From Microbacteriaceae bacterium (lineage in GTDB: Bacteria > Actinomycetota > Actinomycetes > Actinomycetales > Microbacteriaceae), in the NCBI GenBank assembly GCA_024639845.1, contig JAHEGG010000002.1:58507-122506 (forward strand): 64,000 nt of DNA, in the 5' to 3' direction. Below, in pieces: positions 32,365-39,917 of this stretch (positions are counted from its first letter, which is position 1; each line of letters begins with the position of its first letter). The position numbers and the translations under genes were made by a program. The notes below the pieces were generated by a model that saw only the letters and a program-made list of their open reading frames with translations, was not told where the DNA came from and searched no databases.

Positions 32365-34116
32365 CTAAATCAGTTCCAGGCTCAGAATGTTAGCAAGTGG
32401 AAGAGTTCGCTCAATGTCGGCCTTTCGGTCGCGGGCTCGTAGTCGCCCGTTCGCTACTCCAACTGGCTCGAGCAGAAACTCGTATTGCACTGCATCCTTG
32501 CCGCTGTAAATCACACGGACCGAAGCTTTGTTCTTTATTGCCAGCTGCAACTGCCGAAGTTTTGATTCGTCGTCTCCTTCGGCAGCCTTCAGTTCCGAGC
32601 CACGAAGCCTCAGAATCATCGCCTCGATGGCAGCTGGTTTTGGTGCAGATCCTATGCGCTGGCTTAGTTTCAAGGGCGGGATGACTGTGCCATCGGCTGT
32701 CGATCGAACGGCAAGATGCCCAAAGTCGCGCAAAGTGAAATAGACAACATCAACGGAATATTTCGAATAGAGCAGTTCGGGCTCTAGCTGCCTTAGTGCG
32801 ATGATTCGATGCCTTAGATCGTTGACCAGTTCGATGGCCAATGTCGGCTCATTTACTCGGATGAAGCAACCCCCGGTGCTTTCGTCGGCAATCACCTTGA
32901 TGCGTCCGAAGCGCTTCGAAACGTCGTTGAGTAGATATTCAACGGGCTGAGGCAGGGCTTGTTGTGAAATTCGAAGAAGTGTTTCGCGGATCTGCTGAAC
33001 CGAGTGCCCGCGCTCGAGGGCATAGCTGACGCTGAGTGCGCTGATTCTGAAGTGAGCGGCCAGGCCAATCGAATCGGCCTCGACAAATTCTCGAAGTTCA
33101 TTCTCGGTGCTCTCGTCGAGTGGCCCAGGAGCAACTACTGATAGGTCGGCTTGCAGAATTACGCGGTCTTGGTGCTTCGGAAAGAACTTGTTGATCGCTA
33201 GCTGTGCGGCTGCCGAATCTTGCGCTAGTGCCGAACATAGCCACGGCTGCAGCCGCCCCTTTGAAGTTAGCCCGAGGAGTTCAGCGTGTGCCGCCAATTT
33301 CGCACCTCGTGAGCCAGGCGTCGAATCGGCGAGTGGATAAACATCACCTAAAAGTTCGGCAAAAGTTCTGCGTTCGCCCGATACCAATTGTTGGGCGAGT
33401 TCTAGCCCCGAACTGCTCCCGAGAAGCTTTAGCCAGGCATCCACGGAAAATTTCCACCGCTCGTTAACCTTCGATTCGAGCCAAACCCCTGCCATGCCAC
33501 CGAGCACCCACCGAGATTCCTGAACCGACACGAGGTTGTTGGCGTGAGCAAGTTCCCAAAGGTCTCGAACCTGATCCCTTTCGATACCTAAAAGACCGGC
33601 GAAACGTTTTACATCAGGCAGTGCCAGACCTGCTTTGCCAACCTCCGAGAGATATTTGTGCTCAAGCTCATAGACAAACTCGGTCAAGGCTTGAATCGCA
33701 AGAAAACCACGGATGCCGGCATCCTTGGCTTCGTATTCGTCAATCTTCGAGTCAGCCCGTTGCTCGACTGAGTTCGGTGCAACTTCAGCCATTTTCAAGT
33801 TGGATGTTCCACCGTGCACTAGCGCGGCAAAACCGTCGCCGAGGCTTTTCGGGTCGGTCTGGTAACGCCGAGCAAGTACGGCAAACATCGGATCCGACGC
33901 GGCGGGCGTCGATTTTTGGTCGACGAGGGCCGTGAGAGTTGCCCGATTCTGGCTAGCTAGCCAGGCCTGAACCGAGCGCTGTGCAAGAAGCTGCTCGGCT
34001 AGGTCAAAAAAATCTTTTAGATGAATGGACTGCACAAGGCAACGTCGACAAAGATCGGCGAGTTCGTCATCGCTGAGCTTTCGAAGACTCTGGGCTAACC
34101 CAAGAACATCGCTCAC
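32365..34116 (-). CDS. Helicase-associated (XPB/Ssl2-like domain) protein
   Basis: 583 aa, upstream of and co-oriented with the XPB gene; FRISALSVSYALERGHSVQQIRETLLRISQQALPQPVEYLLNDVSKRFGRIKV. Confidence 0.75.
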   Translation of the reverse strand: MSDVLGLAQSLRKLSDDELADLCRRCLVQSIHLKDFFDLAEQLLAQRSVQAWLASQNRATLTALVDQKSTPAASDPMFAVLARRYQTDPKSLGDGFAALVHGGTSNLKMAEVAPNSVEQRADSKIDEYEAKDAGIRGFLAIQALTEFVYELEHKYLSEVGKAGLALPDVKRFAGLLGIERDQVRDLWELAHANNLVSVQESRWVLGGMAGVWLESKVNERWKFSVDAWLKLLGSSSGLELAQQLVSGERRTFAELLGDVYPLADSTPGSRGAKLAAHAELLGLTSKGRLQPWLCSALAQDSAAAQLAINKFFPKHQDRVILQADLSVVAPGPLDESTENELREFVEADSIGLAAHFRISALSVSYALERGHSVQQIRETLLRISQQALPQPVEYLLNDVSKRFGRIKVIADESTGGCFIRVNEPTLAIELVNDLRHRIIALRQLEPELLYSKYSVDVVYFTLRDFGHLAVRSTADGTVIPPLKLSQRIGSAPKPAAIEAMILRLRGSELKAAEGDDESKLRQLQLAIKNKASVRVIYSGKDAVQYEFLLEPVGVANGRLRARDRKADIERTLPLANILSLELI

Positions 34117-34373
34117 TGGTTTTTGTTCGCTTCTTTGCTTCGACGAATCACGCCGACGATCACTAGAGCGATGATTAGAAGCATTCCGATTGGCAGCCCA
34201 ATGAACGGCAAGAGTGGAAGCAACGTTGGCAGAGTTTTTACTCCGGTTGCGTAGGCAACCAGCAGAACTCCGATGATCAAAATCGAGAAACCGATGACGC
34301 CGACGGCCATATAGGCGAGCAGACTTTCGATTCTCGGAACCGGTGGAATTTCGGTCTTCTTTGTTTTAGCCAT
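34113..34373 (-). CDS. Small two-TM membrane protein
   Basis: 86 aa, two hydrophobic segments, 4-bp overlap with downstream gene. Confidence 0.65.
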   Translation of the reverse strand: MAKTKKTEIPPVPRIESLLAYMAVGVIGFSILIIGVLLVAYATGVKTLPTLLPLLPFIGLPIGMLLIIALVIVGVIRRSKEANKNQ

Positions 34374-34445
34374 CCTTCTAGGATACCCGCAGCGCTGTCA
34401 CTGCCGACAGGTAAACTAATGGCTGGTTATTTGAAAGAGGTAGTC

Positions 34446-34829
34446 ATGCCAACTGGCAAAGTGAAGTTCTATGACGACGCTAAGGGTTTCGGCTTCATCG
34501 CATCCGATGAGGGCGATGAGGTTTACCTGCACGTTAGTGCACTCCCTACCGGCACCCTTTCGGTTCGCCCCGGAACTCGAGTGGAGTTCAGTCTTTTCGA
34601 CGGCAAGCGTGGCCCGCAGGCAACATCCGTTCGCGTTCTTGAAGCACCCGTCAGCCTCGCTCGACGCTCGCGCAAGCCGGCCGACGAGATGGCTGTAATC
34701 GTTCAAGATTTGATCCGTCTGCTTGACAACCTCGGTGCCGGTCTAAACCGTGGCAAGCAACCCGAACCTGGCCATGCCGCCAAGATTGCCGCACTTCTGC
34801 GCAAGGTCGCCGACGAGCTGGATGACTAA
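34446..34829 (+). CDS. Cold-shock-domain protein with C-terminal extension
   Basis: MPTGKVKFYDDAKGFGFIASDEGDEVYLHVSALP plus ~60-aa C-terminal region. Confidence 0.92.
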   Translation: MPTGKVKFYDDAKGFGFIASDEGDEVYLHVSALPTGTLSVRPGTRVEFSLFDGKRGPQATSVRVLEAPVSLARRSRKPADEMAVIVQDLIRLLDNLGAGLNRGKQPEPGHAAKIAALLRKVADELDD

Positions 34830-35427
34830 GCCCTCAACTCAAGACCTGGTCGAGCTAGCAAAATCGGCCGCGGTCGATGCTACCGATGCGGCTTCGGTCG
34901 GTGACTACTTAGAAACCTTGGATGAAGGCGACTCGACCTTCACATACCTTTTCTCTGCCAGGCTCAAGGGCTACCAGGGTTGGCGCTGGTCGGTAACGCT
35001 TTTCGCGCCGAGCAAGCAAGCCCCCACCATCAGCGAAGTTTTGCTCTTGCCGGGCGAGGATTCGCTTCTGGCTCCAGCCTGGGTGCCTTGGGCTGAACGT
35101 TTGGCCGACTGGAAGGCTTTGCAAGCAGAACTCGAGGCGCAGGCTGCGGCCGAGGCGGCCGAGCTTGCTGAGGCAGAGGGTGCCGATCTTGAAGCCGACG
35201 ATGATTTTGAAGACGAAGAATCCGACTCGCTAGATGACGCAGAAGAGCAGGAATTCGAAGTGCTCGATGACGATGAAACTTCCCTCGAAGTTGAAGAAGA
35301 GTCAGCCCTTACGGACCCTGAACAGGGCGTAGATTCCGAGCAAGATTCCGACGACGCAGGTCCAAGGCCACCAAGGTTTGGCCGCAGGAACCGTCGCCGG
35401 AAAAATGACAAAAACCGCAAAAACTAA
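34822..35427 (+). CDS. DUF3027-like protein with acidic tail
   Basis: MTKPSTQDLVELAKSAAVDATDAASVGDYL...FSARLKGYQGWRWSVTLFAP...EVLLLPGEDSLLAPAWVPWAERL. Confidence 0.8.
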   Translation: MTKPSTQDLVELAKSAAVDATDAASVGDYLETLDEGDSTFTYLFSARLKGYQGWRWSVTLFAPSKQAPTISEVLLLPGEDSLLAPAWVPWAERLADWKALQAELEAQAAAEAAELAEAEGADLEADDDFEDEESDSLDDAEEQEFEVLDDDETSLEVEEESALTDPEQGVDSEQDSDDAGPRPPRFGRRNRRRKNDKNRKN

Positions 35428-35526
35428 GATCCACAGCACAAGGCCGACAATCACAGCAAGGCGAGCGTTTACCTTGACCGGTTCGGGATCCGGTTTGCGT
35501 TCATCCTCGTTGACAATAAGTTTCAT
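35302..35526 (-). CDS. DUF2530-like two-TM protein
   Basis: PEPVKVNARLAVIVGLVLWILVFAVFVIFPATVPAAKPWWPWTCVVGILLGIYALFRVRKG. Confidence 0.75.
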   Translation of the reverse strand: MKLIVNEDERKPDPEPVKVNARLAVIVGLVLWILVFAVFVIFPATVPAAKPWWPWTCVVGILLGIYALFRVRKG

Positions 35527-35528
35527 GA

Positions 35529-36647
35529 CTAACTAAGTTGCCCAACCACATAGTCGATAGCCGCTGTGAGTTGCTGCACCTCTGAAAGGTCGGTGGCTGC
35601 AAAGGTGGCGACGCGCAGCTGGTTGCGACCGAGCTTGCGATAGGGCTCAACGTCGACAATCCCGTTGCTTCGAAGCACCTTAGCAACCGTGGCAGCGTCC
35701 ACCGATTCGTGAAAGTCAATCGTCACAACAACTTGCGAACGGTGCTCTGGGTCAGCCACGAATGGGGTTGCAAACTCGGATGCTTCGGCCCAGGCATACA
35801 GGTGGCTAGAGGCGGCTTTAGTGCGCTCATGTGCCCAACCCAAACCTCCGTTTGCGTTCAACCAGTCGACCTGCTCGGCGAGAAGGAAGAGCGTTGCAAT
35901 CGCGGGAGTGTTAAGAGTTTGGTTCAAGCGAGAGTTGTCGATCGCCGTTTTCACGCTCAAAAATTCTGGAATGTAGCGGTCGCTGGCCGCGATTTTCTCG
36001 GCACGTTCGATAGCCGCAGGTGACATAAGGGCGAACCATAGACCACCATCAGAAGCAAAGTTTTTCTGCGGGGCGAAGTAATAGACATCGGTCTGCAGAG
36101 GATCGAAGTCAATGCCGCCGGCAGCCGAGGTTGCATCAGTGAAGTGCAGCGCACCGACATCCGCGCCCGCAACGCGAGCGACCGGAGTCACTACACCCGT
36201 TGATGTTTCGTTCTGGGCATAGGCATAAGAGTCGACACCGGCTTCGGCTACGAGTTCAAGCCTCGAACCAGGCGTGCCGTTGATGACAGTTGGCTTTTCC
36301 AGCCACGGGTTGGTAAGCGCGGTAGCAAACTTTGCCCCAAACTCTCCGTGAACCAGGTTTTGTGCCTTTTTCTCAACTAGCGAAAAGGCTGCCGCATCCC
36401 AGAACGCAGTCGAGCCGCCGTTGCCCAGAACAATCTCATAGCCGGCTGGATTGTGAAACAGGCTCAATAGCCCCGTCTGGACTCGGTTCACCAGATTTTT
36501 CACCGGGGCTTGGCGGTGAGAAGTTCCCATGAGTTTTGCTCCCTCGACCGCGAAGGCGTCTAGTTGAGCCTGACGAACTCTCGAAGGGCCACAACCGAAA
36601 CGGCCGTCGACTGGAAGCAGATTTGCTGGGATTTGGATTTCTGGCAT
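35529..36647 (-). CDS. serC: Phosphoserine aminotransferase
   Basis: RFGCGPSRVRQAQLDA...GTSHRQAPVKNLV...YYFAPQKNFASDGGLWFALMSP. Confidence 0.95.
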   Translation of the reverse strand: MPEIQIPANLLPVDGRFGCGPSRVRQAQLDAFAVEGAKLMGTSHRQAPVKNLVNRVQTGLLSLFHNPAGYEIVLGNGGSTAFWDAAAFSLVEKKAQNLVHGEFGAKFATALTNPWLEKPTVINGTPGSRLELVAEAGVDSYAYAQNETSTGVVTPVARVAGADVGALHFTDATSAAGGIDFDPLQTDVYYFAPQKNFASDGGLWFALMSPAAIERAEKIAASDRYIPEFLSVKTAIDNSRLNQTLNTPAIATLFLLAEQVDWLNANGGLGWAHERTKAASSHLYAWAEASEFATPFVADPEHRSQVVVTIDFHESVDAATVAKVLRSNGIVDVEPYRKLGRNQLRVATFAATDLSEVQQLTAAIDYVVGQLS

Positions 36648-36720
36648 TGAACAAGTTTACCGAGCCTAAAACTCATTGTGGCTCGGCGATAATAGGGAAA
36701 GACAATGGCGGGAGGTGACC

Positions 36721-37413
36721 ATGACCGATCTAATCGATACGACCGAGATGTATCTGCGCACAATTCTCGAGCTTGAAGAGGAGGGTCAAATCGCTCTTCG
36801 TGCTCGAATAAGCGAGCGCTTGGCTCAATCCGGCCCGACCGTCTCAGAAACCGTCAACCGTATGTCTCGTGATGGCTTAGTTATAGTGAGTGACGATCGG
36901 CATCTCGAGCTGACGGTGAAAGGGCGGCTGGAGGCAACGAGAGTCATGCGAAAGCATCGCCTTGCCGAACGGCTGCTTGCCGATGTGATCGGACTCGAGT
37001 GGGAGTTTTTGCACGACGAAGCTTGCCGCTGGGAGCACGTGATGAGTGAGCAGGTTGAACGCAAGATCCTTTCGTTGATTTCAACCCCCGAACTTTCGCC
37101 TTACGGAAATCCGATACCTGGCCTGGATGAACTCGGCTATAAGTCGAACCCGGCATTTGCTGATGGTGTCGTTTCACTTCCGAGCAAACTGCTAGCCACA
37201 GGCTCGGCCCACGGGCTGGTTCTGCGTCGAATCGCCGAGCCGATCCAGATTGATCCAGAGTTCCTAACCGAAATGCGAGTTGCAGGCTTGATTCCGGGAT
37301 CGGTTTTCACCGCGAGCCATCAAGACGGGCGCATCCTGGTCTGTCTTGAAAATCGGGATGAAGGAGTCGCGCTCGACCACGACCTTGCAGCCCACATCTT
37401 TGTCGAGGCTTAA
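36721..37413 (+). CDS. DtxR/IdeR-family metal-dependent repressor
   Basis: MTDLIDTTEMYLRTILELEEEGQIALRARISERLAQSGPTVSETVNRMSRDGLV; SD gggaggtgacc. Confidence 0.93.
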   Translation: MTDLIDTTEMYLRTILELEEEGQIALRARISERLAQSGPTVSETVNRMSRDGLVIVSDDRHLELTVKGRLEATRVMRKHRLAERLLADVIGLEWEFLHDEACRWEHVMSEQVERKILSLISTPELSPYGNPIPGLDELGYKSNPAFADGVVSLPSKLLATGSAHGLVLRRIAEPIQIDPEFLTEMRVAGLIPGSVFTASHQDGRILVCLENRDEGVALDHDLAAHIFVEA

Positions 37414-37552
37414 AACCATCAATCGGCTAAACTTGAAATGTCGTCTCTCACAAACCTGAGTGACGGCCGGCTTCGAATGGTTTCATTATCTGCAGTTCGG
37501 GGCAACTAAAGAATCGATGCAGGGTATTTTCACCGAAACTTGGAGGTTTGCC

Positions 37553-38461
37553 TTGGCTCAAAAGCCCAGTGGTCGCCGCCGTGCCGACGTGAAGATTAAT
37601 TTCTTCGAGCAGTTCGAACTGCGCAGTCGTAGCTCGGTCGAGCAATCTCAGCGCGCGAAAGCCGCTCGTCTTGCTCGCAAGGCAGAGCGCAAGCTCGCAC
37701 GCGTGACTCAGGCTGAAATGCTCGGGGCCAACGCTGAAGCCCAGCACATCAACGGCGCTGTGGTTCCTGCAATCGCGCTAACTCGAACAGAGCGAATTCG
37801 TCCTCTTAAGAATTTCGCAACGATGTCGGTTGCTGCCGGACTATTGGCAACCGCAGCTTTGCCGGCCTATGCGATGAGCCCCGATCTAGCTGCCATGACC
37901 CGCTTGATTACTACAGACGCAGCCCAAATTGCGAGCAATCCAGACACTCAGAACCTCACGGTTGTTGCTGTGAACTCCGAAAAATATTCGCGTTCGACCT
38001 ATAAGACGATTAGCGCTAACGAGCTTTTGCGCCAGCAAACGCTCGCGGCGGCCCGCGGTTGGAGCGGCCCTACCGCTGCCGATTTCTTGCTAAATCCGCC
38101 TTACCCCAAATATGACACCGCGCAGGTCATGAAGGTGGCCAACAAATACGTTGGTGTCCCTTATGTGTTCGGTGGAGACAGCCCGGCTGCATTCGACTGT
38201 TCTGGTTATGTTGCTTATGTCTTTGCTCAGTTCGGCATCGCCCTGCCGCACTCGGTGCATGGCCAGGCTCGCCTGGGCAAAATCATCAAACCCGAGGATG
38301 CTCTGCCTGGCGATCTCGTGGTGTTCAACGACTTGAGCCACGATGGCATCTATGCCGGCAACGGAAATTTCTATCACGCACCTCGCCCCGGAGACCACGT
38401 CAAGCTAGCAACGATCTACACGAGCAACATTTTCTTCGTGCGACTTGGGATCGACGGATAG
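37553..38461 (+). CDS. NlpC/P60 (C40) cell-wall peptidase
   Basis: VGVPYVFGGDSPAAFDCSGYVAYVFAQFGIALPHSVHGQ...LPGDLVVF; TTG start with SD ggagg. Confidence 0.88.
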   Translation: MAQKPSGRRRADVKINFFEQFELRSRSSVEQSQRAKAARLARKAERKLARVTQAEMLGANAEAQHINGAVVPAIALTRTERIRPLKNFATMSVAAGLLATAALPAYAMSPDLAAMTRLITTDAAQIASNPDTQNLTVVAVNSEKYSRSTYKTISANELLRQQTLAAARGWSGPTAADFLLNPPYPKYDTAQVMKVANKYVGVPYVFGGDSPAAFDCSGYVAYVFAQFGIALPHSVHGQARLGKIIKPEDALPGDLVVFNDLSHDGIYAGNGNFYHAPRPGDHVKLATIYTSNIFFVRLGIDG

Positions 38462-38616
38462 CCTCAAAGGTTGGCTTAAGCGGCACCGAGCACAGCTAAT
38501 CCGTGTTTTCTGCAACCAAAACGACACCAAAAGTTCGGCGTTTCTTTGCAGGTAATTTGCGTCGATAGTTCTAACCTGACTCCAAGTGCACCTCAACCAC
38601 TTGAAGGGAGGAGATG

Positions 38617-38694
38617 ATGTCATTGTTTAGTTTGCCCGCCAAGCATGTCTATCGGATGCGTCATCCCCATCAGTCCTGCCAAGGAGCAAGCTAG
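38617..38694 (+). CDS. Putative short peptide ORF (leader peptide or microprotein)
   Basis: SD gggaggag then ATG; MSLFSLPAKHVYRMRHPHQSCQGAS*; followed directly by a terminator. Confidence 0.5.
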   Translation: MSLFSLPAKHVYRMRHPHQSCQGAS

Positions 38695-38726
38695 CGCGTC
38701 ACCATGTTTGGTGGCGCGTTTTTTGT
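38695..38726 (+). terminator. Rho-independent terminator
   Basis: cgcgtcacc atgttt ggtggcgcg ttttttgt, 9-bp stem and U-tract. Confidence 0.85.
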
Positions 38727-38789
38727 TTAAGACGAGTTGCACCTACCGAAAACCCGGAAGCCGTCTGGGTGATTTCGAAAGGAAAAGTT

Positions 38790-39293
38790 ATGCGCACACT
38801 GGTGCTAAATGCGGGGTATGAACCGCTTGCAGTTGTGTCATTCAAGCGAGCACTGATACTGGTGCTCAATCAAAAGGCCACCGTGCTGGCCGGTTCGGGT
38901 GAAAAGTTGGTGCACAGCGCTTCCGACGAATATGCCTTACCTTCTGTGATTTTGTTGCAGCGCTATGTGCGCATCCCAAGCACCCGTTCGGTGCCTGTGT
39001 CGCGTCGGGGAGTGCTCAGGAGAGACGGTTTTCGATGCGTCTATTGCCAGAAGGCCGCAAACACGGTCGATCACGTTCAGCCAAAGTCTCGCGGCGGCAA
39101 AGACACCTGGGAGAACCTGGTGGCATGCTGCTTGAAGTGCAACAACACCAAGAGCGACAAAACCTTGTCTGAACTCGGCTGGGAACTTAGAAGTCAGCCG
39201 CGGATGCCGCAGGGATTAGCTTGGACGGTCAGAGGAGCCGAGCGCTTTGAGCCAGAATGGGATGAGTTTTTGGCGTTACCAAATGCGGCTTAG
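38790..39293 (+). CDS. HNH endonuclease
   Basis: FRCVYCQKAANTVDHVQPKSRGGKDTWENLVACCLKCNNTKSDKTL. Confidence 0.93.
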   Translation: MRTLVLNAGYEPLAVVSFKRALILVLNQKATVLAGSGEKLVHSASDEYALPSVILLQRYVRIPSTRSVPVSRRGVLRRDGFRCVYCQKAANTVDHVQPKSRGGKDTWENLVACCLKCNNTKSDKTLSELGWELRSQPRMPQGLAWTVRGAERFEPEWDEFLALPNAA

Positions 39294-39351
39294 GGGCTAA
39301 CCTAAATGCATGAATGGGGAGAGCTCCGTTCAAATTTGAATAGGAGAAAAA

Positions 39352-39708
39352 ATGGCAGGAAACTTCTGTGCACACTGCGGAAACGCAGTAAGCCCGATGG
39401 CAGCGGCTTGCCCGCAGTGCGGACACCCGGTTGCGGCACAACAAGCAAGTGCTCCAGGTGCTAGCGCTCAGCCACAGGTCAACCCATACGCCAAGGTTAA
39501 GTCGCGTGTAACCGCCGGAATCCTGGCAATCTTGCTCGGTGGCGTCGGTGTTCACAAGTTTTACCTGAACAAGGCCGGACTCGGTGTCGTCTACATCCTG
39601 CTCTGCTGGACATACATCCCGGCCATCGTTTCTCTCGTCGAGGGAATCATCTATCTGACCCAGACCGACCAGGACTTTGCCGCTAAGCAGGGCGTTCGCG
39701 TCAGCTAA
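39352..39708 (+). CDS. Zinc-ribbon TM2-domain membrane protein
   Basis: FCAHCGNAVSPMAAACPQCG; AGILAILLGGVGVHKFYLNKAGLGVVYILLCWTYIPAIVSLVEGI. Confidence 0.93.
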   Translation: MAGNFCAHCGNAVSPMAAACPQCGHPVAAQQASAPGASAQPQVNPYAKVKSRVTAGILAILLGGVGVHKFYLNKAGLGVVYILLCWTYIPAIVSLVEGIIYLTQTDQDFAAKQGVRVS

Positions 39709-39746
39709 GCAGTCTGGCTCGAGGCCTATCGGGTGTCGCATCGCTG

Positions 39747-39819
39747 TGGCCCCGATAGGAATCGAACCTACGACACAAGGTTTAGGAAACCTCTGCTCTA
39801 TCCACTGAGCTACGGGGCC
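39747..39819 (-). tRNA. tRNA-Arg (anticodon CCT)
   Basis: ggccccgtagctcagtggatagagcagaggtttcctaaaccttgtgtcgtaggttcgattcctatcggggcca; loop TTCCTAA. Confidence 0.95.
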
Positions 39820-39917
39820 TAAACTCGATTCACACGAGTTGGGCAACACGTGCCAAATATACCGCCCCGCAGCCAAGCCTCCGAGCCCAAAGCCCGCTCG
39901 AAAGTTAGTCTTTAGGC

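Noticed and set aside
30695-34116. Possible defence island (helicase plus large unknown protein)
   Set aside because: XPB-like helicase and its associated protein are common housekeeping genes in actinobacteria, and no nuclease, integrase or other defence gene flanks them.
37414-37553. c-di-AMP (ydaO/yuaA) riboswitch upstream of NlpC/P60
   Set aside because: The segment ttcggggcaact is only weakly reminiscent, and the conserved distal block of the class is not visible; kept only as a general structured-leader lead.
39329-39340. Perfect 12-bp palindrome TTCAAATTTGAA just before the SD of the TM2 gene
   Set aside because: 12-bp palindromes are expected about 15 times by chance in 64 kb; no second copy at an equivalent regulatory position was found.
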